Notes under the pieces: generated by a model
What the model saw: the letters and a program-made list of their open reading frames with translations, nothing else
Told to the model about the DNA's origin: nothing
Databases searched by the model: none
Assembly (NCBI GenBank): GCA_041666525.1
Contig: JBAYGT010000002.1
Coordinates: 1 to 64,000, forward strand
Length of the DNA stretch: 64,000 nucleotides
From: JBAXTZ01 sp041666525
GTDB lineage: Bacteria; Bacillota; Negativicutes; JBAXTZ01
Direction: 5' to 3'
Part shown: in pieces, positions 1 to 7,604 of the stretch
How the letters are laid out: each line of letters starts with the position of its first letter
Position numbering within the stretch: position 1 is the first letter of the stretch
Made by a program: the position numbers and the translations under genes

Positions 1-31
1 CTACTTTTTTATCAAGAAAAAAGTACGCTGC
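1..31. repeat. 31-bp hairpin repeat, copy 1
   Basis: These 31 bases recur exactly at 1291-1321. The core is an inverted repeat with 9-bp arms (TACTTTTTT and AAAAAAGTA) around a 6-base loop. The copy touches the window edge, so it may extend further left. The second copy abuts a truncated phospholipase D remnant, so the element may mark recombination points. It could also simply be an intergenic REP-like element. Confidence 0.6.
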
Positions 32-248
32 AAAGGCAAAGCTGTTTCGTAAATATTGCGCAACTATAAACGCTAATGATTTTAGTTAAGCTGGTTAGAA
101 AAATGTGATGAAAACGGCTAAAATTGGTTGGAAAAATGTGATTGCGAGGCAGTATGTATCGAAATATGCTGGTTGAACTTGTGAATTGGAAGCAAAAATC
201 CGGACGTATGCCGTTGTAAACTTTTTCAGTCGCATCTTGGTAAAATAA

Positions 249-292
249 AACACAACAAACGCCCAAGCCGTTAATATGGCTCGGGCGTTTTT
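249..292 (+). terminator. Rho-independent terminator, part of a 40-bp repeat (copy 1)
   Basis: GCCCAAGCC and GGCTCGGGC form a 9-bp stem with one mismatch, followed by a T run. Bases 249-288 match 1065-1104 at 39 of 40 positions. It would end transcription of a gene left of the window and lies just upstream of the promoter of the toxin-antitoxin pair. Confidence 0.75.
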
Positions 293-295
293 ATA

Positions 296-324
296 TTGAC
301 GTTTTAATAACTTAAAAGTATAAT
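296..324 (+). promoter_or_regulatory. Sigma-70-type promoter of the HigB/HigA-like operon
   Basis: TTGACG at 296-301 and a perfect TATAAT at 319-324 are separated by 17 bases. A strong ribosome-binding site (AGAGGAGA, 333-340) follows, and the toxin ATG is at 350. Confidence 0.8.
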
Positions 325-349
325 ATTGGTGTAGAGGAGAACTTTTGGA

Positions 350-712
350 ATGTTTGAAATAATCTTTTATAGAGATAGCGGCGGTAGTGAGCCGGTAAAG
401 GAATACATTGAAACATTAGTGAACAAGCAAGATAAAGACAGCCGAATAAAGCTAAATAAATTACGGGATTATATAAAAATATTGAGTGAATATGGCACTA
501 GAGCCGGCGAGCCATATATAAAGCATATTGACGATGGTATTTGGGAACTTAGACCATTAAGAAACCGGATATTTTTCTTTAGCTGGCAGGAAACTCATTT
601 TGTTTTGCTGCACCAATTTGTTAAGAAAACACAGAAGACACCACGACGAGAAATTGATCAAGCCCAAAGAAATCGGGCTGATTTTATTGAGAGGAGCAAA
701 GGTAATGAGTAA
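350..712 (+). CDS. RelE/HigB-type (Gp49-like) toxin
   Basis: A 120-residue protein of the phage Gp49/HigB-like toxin family, which belongs to the RelE/ParE superfamily. Known members are mRNA interferases that cleave ribosome-bound mRNA. The family pattern is visible in the N-terminal FEIIFYRD strand, the central helix with regularly spaced Lys residues, the IWELRPLRNRIFFF strand and the C-terminal LLHQFVKK segment. The gene is the first of a two-gene operon with its own promoter, and its stop overlaps the antitoxin start by 8 bases, which implies translational coupling. Toxin-first order is typical of higBA. The exact cleavage target cannot be read from the sequence. Confidence 0.85.
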   Translation: MFEIIFYRDSGGSEPVKEYIETLVNKQDKDSRIKLNKLRDYIKILSEYGTRAGEPYIKHIDDGIWELRPLRNRIFFFSWQETHFVLLHQFVKKTQKTPRREIDQAQRNRADFIERSKGNE

Positions 713-1028
713 AAATAAAATTTCCCCAATAGGCGAAAGCTGGGATGTATTCGAGAAAAAAATATTCACCCCGGAAGAAATCGCGGCAAGTGATTTACGC
801 GTTGCGTTGGTTGGCGAGATTATCAACGCGCGGCAGGCGAAAGGAATGACACAAAAGCAGATTGAGGAAGCGAGCGGGGTTAAGCAACCGGTAATTGCAC
901 GACTTGAAAGAGGAACAACAGACCCGCAATTATCAACAGTTATGAAAGTGCTTGCTTCATTGGGAAAAACGCTTGTTATTGCACCGTTGCAAAACAACGT
1001 CCAAGCAAGAAAATCAAAAACGGCATGA
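705..1028 (+). CDS. HigA-type XRE antitoxin
   Basis: A 107-residue antitoxin with a Cro/C1-type helix-turn-helix at about residues 40-90 (GMTQKQIEEASGVKQPVIAR, then LERGTTDPQLSTV). It should bind and neutralise the preceding toxin and repress the shared promoter. The reading frame is open further upstream, but the ATG at 705 is chosen because GAGGAGC (691-697) precedes it and it overlaps the toxin end by 8 bases. A terminator at 1070-1110 closes the operon. Confidence 0.85.
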   Translation: MSKNKISPIGESWDVFEKKIFTPEEIAASDLRVALVGEIINARQAKGMTQKQIEEASGVKQPVIARLERGTTDPQLSTVMKVLASLGKTLVIAPLQNNVQARKSKTA

Positions 1029-1064
1029 GCATCAGGTCTGACAAAGAATAACGGACAAATAGCC

Positions 1065-1110
1065 AACACAACAAACGCCCAAGCCGTCAATATGGCTCGG
1101 GCGTATTTTT
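1065..1110 (+). terminator. Rho-independent terminator, part of a 40-bp repeat (copy 2)
   Basis: This is nearly the same 40 bases as at 249-288, with one mismatch in the loop, followed by a T run. It lies 37 bases after the antitoxin stop and so terminates the toxin-antitoxin operon. The duplicated terminator brackets the module on both sides. Confidence 0.75.
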
Positions 1111-1290
1111 TTGCCTCACGCGATTCAGACATCGCATCAGTTCCTATCGCGCATTGCGTAGGGCAAATACTTGTTCTTGGGCTAAATGCGCGGAAAGCAA
1201 AGCGGTATGTTTGAGCCGTAGGCGAGTTTGCCGTTTGCGACGCATAGCCTTAGAACAAGTTTGCCTGGAGTACGGCGCTTGATTTTTTGG

Positions 1291-1321
1291 CTACTTTTTT
1301 ATCAAGAAAAAAGTACGCTGC
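1291..1321. repeat. 31-bp hairpin repeat, copy 2
   Basis: Exact copy of bases 1-31. The phospholipase D homology starts at its right edge, so the 5' part of that gene appears to have been lost at this element. The 180 bases to its left (about 1111-1290) hold no gene that I recognise. Confidence 0.65.
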
Positions 1322-1548
1322 GCAAGCACAAAGTTAAGGTCGAAGTAGTCAGCGCCGAAAAGCATAATCTCTACATTCACGCCAAGGTCTATATTGTTGA
1401 CGGCAAAATTGCCGAACTCGGCTCGATAAATATGACCACCAACTCGATCAGACGCAACCGGGAATTGGGAATTATCTCGGTTAATCCGAAAGTCGTTGCG
1501 CAGTTGACGGAAGTGTTTTTGACCGACTGGGCTAAATACCATCAATAA
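1318..1548 (+). pseudogene. 3' remnant of a phospholipase D-like gene
   Basis: The last 76 or so codons of a phospholipase D-superfamily protein are present. The HKD catalytic motif is intact (H-A-K-V-Y-I-V-D, then G-S-I-N), followed by the usual RNRELGI segment. Complete members carry two such motifs or dimerise and are at least twice this long. The homology begins at the hairpin repeat 1291-1321 and the frame to its left reads through repeat sequence without a convincing start or ribosome-binding site. It is therefore a 5'-truncated remnant. An expressed miniature protein from the TTG or ATG codons upstream is possible but unlikely. Confidence 0.7.
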
Positions 1549-1588
1549 GCGGTGTTGCAGTCACTGCTTCAAAGGACGGTGACGAAAT

Positions 1589-1620
1589 GAAAAAGCAGGG
1601 CGGTTTTATCCGTCCTGCCT
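1589..1620 (-). terminator. Terminator of the YefM/YoeB operon
   Basis: Read on the minus strand, GCAGGACGG and CCGCCCTGC form a 9-bp stem (one G-T pair) followed by a T run. It starts right after the toxin stop codon. Confidence 0.7.
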
Positions 1621-1624
1621 GGCG

Positions 1625-1888
1625 CTATTCATAATGACTCCACATTCTCATTACCTTTACAGTTCTTTCTGCTTCGTTTACTGTATACACAAGCCTGTGT
1701 TGAATATTGATTCTTCTGGAAAAAAAACCATCCAAGTCTCCTGATAGTTTCTCATACTTCGGTGGATTGGCAAATGGATTCGCTCTTAAAACTTCAATCA
1801 ATGTGTCTGCTTTGCTCCACAACCCACATCCGATTAACTTTTCTTTATCCTTCAGCGCCTGCCTTGTGGCGATTATTGTCCATGTCAT
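1625..1888 (-). CDS. YoeB/Txe-type mRNA interferase toxin
   Basis: An 87-residue protein matching the YoeB/Txe family in length and sequence. It contains the LSGDLDGFFSRRINIQHRLVY core with the conserved Arg and His positions, and ends in the diagnostic M-W-S-H-Y. YoeB proteins cut mRNA at the ribosomal A site. The frame opens at 1903, but the ATG at 1888 is preferred because it overlaps the antitoxin stop in a TAATG arrangement, giving coupled translation, and matches the family length. Confidence 0.9.
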   Translation of the reverse strand: MTWTIIATRQALKDKEKLIGCGLWSKADTLIEVLRANPFANPPKYEKLSGDLDGFFSRRINIQHRLVYTVNEAERTVKVMRMWSHYE

Positions 1889-2121
1889 TAAATCACCACA
1901 CACTCAGATATTGGCGTATTTTTTCCTTCAATTAGAGATTCTCTCATTCCGGGTATAGACAGCAAATATAGTGTTTCTTGCATAGAACGCCAGTCATCCT
2001 CAGAAATTATGATCACATTACCTTTTTTCGCAGTTACGCAGATGGGCTCGTGGTTATCAATTGCCTCATCGACGATTTTATAAAAATTCGCTCGTGCAGC
2101 AGTGGCATTTATTACGGACAT
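1888..2121 (-). CDS. YefM/Phd-type antitoxin
   Basis: A 77-residue antitoxin. The N-terminal half has the Phd/YefM DNA-binding fold signature (SVINATAARANFYKIVDEA, then PICVTAKKGNVIIIS). The acidic C-terminal tail is the part that wraps the toxin in this family. AGGTGA at 2125-2130 is the ribosome-binding site. Its stop overlaps the yoeB start by one base. Antitoxin-first order and shared promoter are as expected for the yefM-yoeB family. Confidence 0.9.
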   Translation of the reverse strand: MSVINATAARANFYKIVDEAIDNHEPICVTAKKGNVIIISEDDWRSMQETLYLLSIPGMRESLIEGKNTPISECVVI

Positions 2122-2150
2122 AATTCACCTCACAACGGTTTATATTTTTG

Positions 2151-2179
2151 ATTATACCGTACGCAATACCGCACGTCAA
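2151..2179 (-). promoter_or_regulatory. Promoter of the YefM/YoeB operon with inverted-repeat operator
   Basis: On the minus strand, TTGACG (2179-2174) and TATAAT (2156-2151) are spaced by 17 bases. The spacer repeats a GCGGTAT/GTACGGTAT-like pattern and could be the antitoxin binding site, as in other YefM systems; that part is inference. From 2180 to 2383 I see no gene. Confidence 0.75.
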
Positions 2180-2383
2180 TTGTTTTTCGTCCGCCGTCCA
2201 CTACGTTTCAAAGGCCAGCAAGCGCTGCTGGACATCATCGTCGATGCCGATTTGCAAAATATTGACAAACCACACGAAAAAAATCGCCAAACAAATAGTT
2301 TTAATGTTGCACTACAAAAAATTGCTAAATAAATATAGTTTTCACAATGCTCTATGTTGTCTTAATGGTTGTTTGTTGTGAAA

Positions 2384-3649
2384 CTACTTGACTATTTGAC
2401 TACTCGATAACTTGGCATCAGGCTTCAGAATTTTATATGACTCAATCAACGAGCCGTCCTGATTTAATGCCGTTATTGTAAGCAGGTTATTGACAATTTC
2501 GACTTCGAGATAATTTGGTTGTCCGGTTGGATTATAAAAAAAGGCATCCCAGAGCATTGAGCTCATTCCGAGTGAATGCTTTTTTGTGCCGCTGCGGCCG
2601 CAGTTGATAAAGACTGTGCCGTTAGCGGTATCGGTTTTTTTGCCGTCATTGAGCGGATAAGTGCGGGCATAGGCATGGTCGTGGCCGTTGAAGACTACAT
2701 CGACGTGATACTTGTCGAACAAGCCGCCGAACGCCGCGCGTAAGTTCGGATGCGATTCAGCAATAGTATTGTTATACAGCGGACGGTGCATGACGACGAT
2801 TTTCCAGGTTTTATCGGTAGCTGCCAAATCTTGATCTAACCAAGTTTTTTGAATACTCAGAAGATTTGGCACAAAGGCGGCTTCTTCACCATATTGAGTA
2901 TCCAGCACCACGAAATGAGCGTTGCTGTAGTCAAACGAGTAAGCCAGTCCTTTGATTGGATTTGGACCGTTTTGCGGCAGTGGTAATAGCGCCCGGAAAT
3001 AATCCGGCATGATTAGTTTTTTGTTAATACTGTAGTTTTCATGATTGCCGCTCGCCGGCATACAAGGGATTGTGTTGATAATTCCTTGCGCATTGCGCAG
3101 CCAGGCTGACCATTGTTTATAATCGTCACTCTTGTCTACCAAGTCGCCAACGTTGGAAAAAAAATCAGCCTTAGGGTAAAGCGCGTAAGCGTTTTTGACA
3201 GTCTTACCCCAAACTCCGTAATCAGAGCTTTGCGAGTCACCGAATACCAAAAAATTAAATGGCTTTGGGCTGTACGGCGCAGTATTAAAGCTGCTGACGG
3301 CGCTCCAATCTTTGCCGTCACCGACACGGAAATAATATTTCGTTCCCGGCGTAAGATAAGTTATTTTCCCTGAATGAATGTTGAACTTTCCGGCGTTAGT
3401 GGCTAACTGCGCATAAGGAACCGGTGCCTGAATGGCAGTGGCGACAAAGTCGGCAGCGTCGCCGGTTTCTGAATACTCGATAAAACTGCCGGTGGTTGCA
3501 GTATCCGTCCGCCAGGTTATTGTCTGGGTAGACTGAGGGTCGTCGTTCCAAGTGAGCGTGATTAGTTCCGGCTTTCCGGCGAAACTGACAGATTGCGCAA
3601 CTATCAATACTAACGCAAGAACTATGGCAGCGGGTTTTCTAAAATACAT
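2384..3649 (-). CDS. Secreted purple-acid-phosphatase-like metallophosphoesterase
   Basis: A 421-residue exported phosphoesterase. Residues 1-24 form a signal peptide (hydrophobic stretch ending SVSFA-G). An N-terminal fibronectin-like domain of about 100 residues, as in purple acid phosphatases, is followed by the calcineurin-like metallophosphatase domain. Its metal ligand motifs are in order: FGDSQ, GDLVD, GNHE, MHRPL and NGHDHAY. It should hydrolyse phosphate esters outside the cytoplasmic membrane, with two metal ions. On the minus strand a TATAAT lies upstream at 3682-3677. The gene stands alone, divergent from the aminopeptidase gene. The substrate cannot be deduced. Confidence 0.85.
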   Translation of the reverse strand: MYFRKPAAIVLALVLIVAQSVSFAGKPELITLTWNDDPQSTQTITWRTDTATTGSFIEYSETGDAADFVATAIQAPVPYAQLATNAGKFNIHSGKITYLTPGTKYYFRVGDGKDWSAVSSFNTAPYSPKPFNFLVFGDSQSSDYGVWGKTVKNAYALYPKADFFSNVGDLVDKSDDYKQWSAWLRNAQGIINTIPCMPASGNHENYSINKKLIMPDYFRALLPLPQNGPNPIKGLAYSFDYSNAHFVVLDTQYGEEAAFVPNLLSIQKTWLDQDLAATDKTWKIVVMHRPLYNNTIAESHPNLRAAFGGLFDKYHVDVVFNGHDHAYARTYPLNDGKKTDTANGTVFINCGRSGTKKHSLGMSSMLWDAFFYNPTGQPNYLEVEIVNNLLTITALNQDGSLIESYKILKPDAKLSSSQIVK

Positions 3650-3843
3650 ATTGCTGGCCTTTCAAAAATATTCTCTATTATAGCACAATAAAAGTTGAAA
3701 ATTTAATAAATCAGACAGCTGTGTTTAATTTTGAAATTCGTTATCGAATACTTGAGTTTGGTGATAATAAAAAGCAGAAATCGCCATTTTTTAATTTTAA
3801 TCCTTGTGTTACAATATTCATAAAAATACTTTCGGAGGATTTT

Positions 3844-5145
3844 ATGGAACGAGAATTGGTTTTGGCTCAGGAGCTGATTGATTTTCTGTACGACAGCCCG
3901 ACGGCTTTTCACGCTGTTGACAATGTTGCAGCGCAGTTGCGCGACAAGGGGTTCACAGAGCTTAATGAAGCTGACCGCTGGGACATGGAGCAGGGCGGCA
4001 AGTATTTTGTTACCAAGAACAGCTCGGCGCTGGTTGCTTTTGTTGTCGGTAGCGGCATCGTTGAAGAATGCGGCTTCAAGATTGTCGGTGCGCATACTGA
4101 TTCGCCGGGGTTCCGGGTTAAGCCAAGTCCGGAGATGGAAGTCGAAGGCAGTTACGTGCGGTTGAACACTGAGGTTTATGGCGGGCCGATTCGCAGTACC
4201 TGGATGGACCGGCCATTAGCGGTTGCCGGACGGGTGATGTTGAAAAGCAGCGACGTCCTCAACCCGCGTACGGTTTTGGTAAATATCAAACGTCCGATTT
4301 TGATTATTCCCAATCTTGCCATTCACATGAACCGCGAAGTTAATAGCGGCGTGGAACTAAACCTGCAGAAGGACACCTTGCCGTTGCTGGCGCATATCAA
4401 TCAACAGCTTTCCAAGGGCAATTATTTGCTGAATACGGTTGCTGCTGAGTTGGCTGTCGATGCTGCTGAAATTTTGGATTATGATTTGTTTTTGTATGAA
4501 TATGAAAAAGGCTGTATTGTCGGTCTTAACAACGAGTTTATTTCCAGCGGCCGCCTTGATGACCTGGCGATGGTGCATGCCGGGATTAATGCACTTGTAA
4601 GCAGTACCGGAGCGCGTGCTACAAATGTGATGGTCGCGTTTGATAATGAAGAAGTGGGCAGTCGCACCAAGCAGGGGGGCGATTCGCAGTTTTTGGCAAA
4701 TGTGCTGGAGCGGATTGTTATTTCCGCCGGTGGCGGCCGGGAGTGTTTCATGCGGGCGCTCGCTCAATCGTTCATGATTTCGGCAGATTCGGCACATGCC
4801 GTGCACCCGAATGTTGGTGACAAGCATGATCCGGTAAACCGGCCGGTTTTAAACGGCGGGCCGGTTATTAAATTAGCTGCCAGTCAGAGCTATACTACTG
4901 ACAGCGATTCCGGTTCGGTCTATGTGCAGATTTGTAAAGCGGTCGGGGTGCCGGTACAAAAATTTGTCAACCGCTCGGATTTGGTCGGCGGTTCGACCAT
5001 CGGCCCGATATCTTCGACCCATCTGGACATCCGTGCCGTGGATATCGGTGCGCCGATACTGGCAATGCATTCAGTTCGTGAACTATGCGGAGTTAAAGAT
5101 CATTACTATATAATCAAATCATTCGAAGAGTTTTATAATATATAG
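3844..5145 (+). CDS. apeB: M18 family aminopeptidase
   Basis: A 433-residue zinc aminopeptidase of family M18 (aspartyl aminopeptidase type), which removes acidic or neutral residues from peptide N-termini in the cytoplasm as a large oligomer. Visible metal and catalytic motifs are HTDSPG (from residue 84), GRLDD (about 236-240), DNEEVGS (267-273), SADSAHAVHPN, and a C-terminal S-T-H-L-D. The length is normal for the family. The frame is open to 3721, but the ATG at 3844 is chosen because CGGAGGA (3833-3839) precedes it and the family begins this way. A strong terminator follows at 5176-5204, so it is monocistronic. Confidence 0.9.
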   Translation: MERELVLAQELIDFLYDSPTAFHAVDNVAAQLRDKGFTELNEADRWDMEQGGKYFVTKNSSALVAFVVGSGIVEECGFKIVGAHTDSPGFRVKPSPEMEVEGSYVRLNTEVYGGPIRSTWMDRPLAVAGRVMLKSSDVLNPRTVLVNIKRPILIIPNLAIHMNREVNSGVELNLQKDTLPLLAHINQQLSKGNYLLNTVAAELAVDAAEILDYDLFLYEYEKGCIVGLNNEFISSGRLDDLAMVHAGINALVSSTGARATNVMVAFDNEEVGSRTKQGGDSQFLANVLERIVISAGGGRECFMRALAQSFMISADSAHAVHPNVGDKHDPVNRPVLNGGPVIKLAASQSYTTDSDSGSVYVQICKAVGVPVQKFVNRSDLVGGSTIGPISSTHLDIRAVDIGAPILAMHSVRELCGVKDHYYIIKSFEEFYNI

Positions 5146-5175
5146 ATGATTTCTGATTATCGAAAAATTATTTTT

Positions 5176-5204
5176 GCGCCCCGCGCATTGCGGGGTGCTT
5201 TTTT
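5176..5204 (+). terminator. Rho-independent terminator after the aminopeptidase
   Basis: GCGCCCCGC and GCGGGGTGC form a 9-bp stem with one G-T pair and a short loop, followed by six T. Confidence 0.85.
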
Positions 5205-5233
5205 GAATGAGCGCAGATACGCCGAGAGGAATT

Positions 5234-6019
5234 ATGGTACGTAAACTTTCAGAACCGGATAATGAAAAAGCGCTGCAATTTTTATATGCTGATTTTGATT
5301 TTAATGCTATGATAATCGGCGATATAATAAACTATGGGTACGAATCGGACACGGTTGATGTTTGGGGCGATTTTTCCGGTGCGGACGAATTAATTGCGGT
5401 ACTGTTGCGCTATGACAATTTCTTGATGATTAGTGCGCAACCGGATTATAACGGCTTAGCTTTTATTCCCGTCATCGACAGCTATCTGAAATTTGAATCG
5501 ATTAGCGGCAAGGCGGAGATAATTAAGCCGCTGGCGACAGCGTTGCACAGAAAATGGCTGAACAAAACTTATATGCGTCTGAAAACACTGGCTAACGCCC
5601 AACCATATACCGTTACAGTTGAGCTGGCAACAGCAAACGAAGTCCAATCGATTGATGATTTACTGGTCAGTGTGGAATTCGGTTTTTCGCACGGCGAGAT
5701 AGTCGAGCGTTATCTGCGGACGGTAAAACGGCATGAGGTGCGTTATTTTGTTATCAAACAGGATGGTAAAGTTGTGGCCTGTGCTGCCACTGCCGCCGAG
5801 TGTGCTGATTCCGCAGTAATCGTTTCGGTGTGCTGTCGCAAAGAATATCGCAGGCGAGGGTATGCCGAGGCCTGTATGCGGGAATTATGCACAAAGCTGA
5901 GCAGTGAAGGCAAGCAGCTCTACTTGTTTTGTGAAAATCCGGTTGCCAAAAAAATGTACGAAAAATTGGGATTTGTGACCATTGGTCAGTGGTCGATGAT
6001 TGAAACGGAGGAAAATTAA
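5234..6019 (+). CDS. GNAT family N-acetyltransferase
   Basis: A 261-residue protein with a C-terminal GNAT domain (about residues 140-255). The acetyl-CoA loop is visible as CCRKEYRRRGYAEACMRELC, and the family's last strand as K-M-Y-E-K-L-G-F. The N-terminal half has no motif I recognise. A start at 5207 is possible in frame, but that ATG lies on the tail of the preceding terminator without a ribosome-binding site, so the ATG at 5234 after GAGAGGA is preferred although the spacing is short. It ends one base before the ribosome-binding-linked start of the PTS gene and is likely co-transcribed with it. The acetylated substrate is unknown. Confidence 0.75.
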   Translation: MVRKLSEPDNEKALQFLYADFDFNAMIIGDIINYGYESDTVDVWGDFSGADELIAVLLRYDNFLMISAQPDYNGLAFIPVIDSYLKFESISGKAEIIKPLATALHRKWLNKTYMRLKTLANAQPYTVTVELATANEVQSIDDLLVSVEFGFSHGEIVERYLRTVKRHEVRYFVIKQDGKVVACAATAAECADSAVIVSVCCRKEYRRRGYAEACMRELCTKLSSEGKQLYLFCENPVAKKMYEKLGFVTIGQWSMIETEEN

Positions 6020-6020
6020 T

Positions 6021-7571
6021 ATGCAAAAAATCATGGGATTTATGCAAAAACTGGGTAAAACTTTCATGTTGCCGGTAGCATTGCTTGCGGCGATGGGTAT
6101 CATGCTGGGAATTGGCAGCGCGTTTACCGGTTCGCAAGTAGTCAAAGATTTCCCGTTTCTCGGTAATTGGTTAATCCAACTGGTTTTTAACTTCATGGCA
6201 ACGGTCGGTTCGTTTGCGTTTGCCAATCTTGCAGTGATGTTCGCAGTAGCGATTCCGGCGGGAATGTGCCGCTATGAAAAAGGTGTAGCAGGTTTTGCTG
6301 GTTTTGTCGGCTTTGTCGTCATGAATATGTCGATAAACTTTTATTTAAATGCGGCAGCAATTATCGCCGAGCCCAAATTGATGAAGACTATGGGTCAGGC
6401 AATGATTATGGGCTTGCAGACTATCGATACCGGAATTCTCGGCGGTATTGCGGTCGGAATTATTGTCTACCGGTTGCACGAACGGTTTTATAACGTCAGC
6501 TTGCCGGACGCGTTTGCCTTCTTTGGCGGCGCGCGCTTCGTGCCGATTGTGTCAGCATTTGTGATGAGCATTGTCGGATTACTGGTGCCGATTATCTGGC
6601 CGGTATTTAATTTTATTATCTTTGGAATCGGTACGCTGATCGCATCAGCCGGGGTGTTCGGGCCGTTCTTGTTTGGCGCCGGTGAGCGGTTATTGATTCC
6701 GTTTGGATTGCATCATATTTTGGTCGCGATGATCCGGTTTACTCCGGCCGGCGGCAGTATGGTTGTTGGCGGTGAGCAAGTATTCGGTGCGCTGAACATT
6801 TTTTATAAACAATTGGCGGATCCGAACACCCGTGAATTTAGCTGGCAGGCAACACAGTTTTTGTCACAAGGAAAAATGCCGACGTTTTTGTTTGGGCTGC
6901 CGGCGGCAGCGCTTGCAATGTATCGGTCAGCCCGCTTTGAGAACCGGCCGGTGGTTAAGGGATTGTTCATTTCCGGAGTAATTGCCTGCATGGTCGGTGG
7001 GATTACTGAGCCGCTGGAATTTTTGTTTTTGTTTGTAGCGCCGTTCTTGTATTTGTTTCACGCAATCATGACCGGGCTGGGGTTTATGGTCATGGGATTG
7101 TTCCATGTTACTATCGGAAACACCGATGGCAATATTATTGACTTTCTGGTGTTTGGCGTACTGCAGGGAGCGCGAACCAAGTGGTATCTGGTACCGGTAG
7201 TTGGTGTGGTCTGGTTTGCAGCCTACTATTTCGTTTTCAGTTGGGCGCTAAACCGCTACGATTTACAAACCCCGGGTCGTGAAGAAGTAACCGAAGAAAC
7301 AGCCAGCGCATTGCCGCAGAAGTCGCTTAAAGATTATAATGCTGAAAAAGTGCTTGCGGCACTGGGTGGTAAAGATAATATAACTTCGTTGGAAAACTGT
7401 ATCACCCGGTTGAGGCTGACGTTGAAAAACGGCAAGGTAGTCGATGAAAAAGTATTAAAAAGCTGCGGCGCGCTGGCGGTGATAAAATTATCAGAAAATA
7501 ACATTCAGGTGGTTATCGGGCCACAAGTTCATCTGCTGAAAACTCAACTGGACAGGCTGATGGGGAACTAG
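6021..7571 (+). CDS. PTS system EIICB component, glucose/maltose (MalX-like) family
   Basis: A 516-residue sugar permease with an N-terminal EIIC domain (ten or so hydrophobic segments, about residues 10-410) and a C-terminal EIIB domain (about 435-516). The EIIB phosphorylation site is the Cys in NCITRLRL. The motifs GITEPLEFLF and GNTDGNIIDF are typical of the glucose superfamily EIIC. It takes up and phosphorylates a sugar, using EIIA encoded elsewhere. A downstream MalY-like gene and the MalX-like layout suggest glucose, maltose or a related glucoside, but N-acetylglucosamine cannot be excluded. The ATG at 6021 follows GGAGGAAAA within the end of the acetyltransferase gene. Confidence 0.85.
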   Translation: MQKIMGFMQKLGKTFMLPVALLAAMGIMLGIGSAFTGSQVVKDFPFLGNWLIQLVFNFMATVGSFAFANLAVMFAVAIPAGMCRYEKGVAGFAGFVGFVVMNMSINFYLNAAAIIAEPKLMKTMGQAMIMGLQTIDTGILGGIAVGIIVYRLHERFYNVSLPDAFAFFGGARFVPIVSAFVMSIVGLLVPIIWPVFNFIIFGIGTLIASAGVFGPFLFGAGERLLIPFGLHHILVAMIRFTPAGGSMVVGGEQVFGALNIFYKQLADPNTREFSWQATQFLSQGKMPTFLFGLPAAALAMYRSARFENRPVVKGLFISGVIACMVGGITEPLEFLFLFVAPFLYLFHAIMTGLGFMVMGLFHVTIGNTDGNIIDFLVFGVLQGARTKWYLVPVVGVVWFAAYYFVFSWALNRYDLQTPGREEVTEETASALPQKSLKDYNAEKVLAALGGKDNITSLENCITRLRLTLKNGKVVDEKVLKSCGALAVIKLSENNIQVVIGPQVHLLKTQLDRLMGN

Positions 7572-7604
7572 ACTATTTGCTATGACTGACAGGGGATGGA
7601 TGTT

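Noticed and set aside
93..143. Two imperfect 18-bp direct repeats (GGTTAGAAAAATGTGATG-like)
   Set aside because: Only two short AT-rich copies 33 bp apart; not enough to support an element or binding site.
2102..2381. Two small plus-strand frames upstream of the YefM/YoeB promoter
   Set aside because: They overlap the antitoxin start and its promoter on the other strand and have no initiation signals or recognisable domains.
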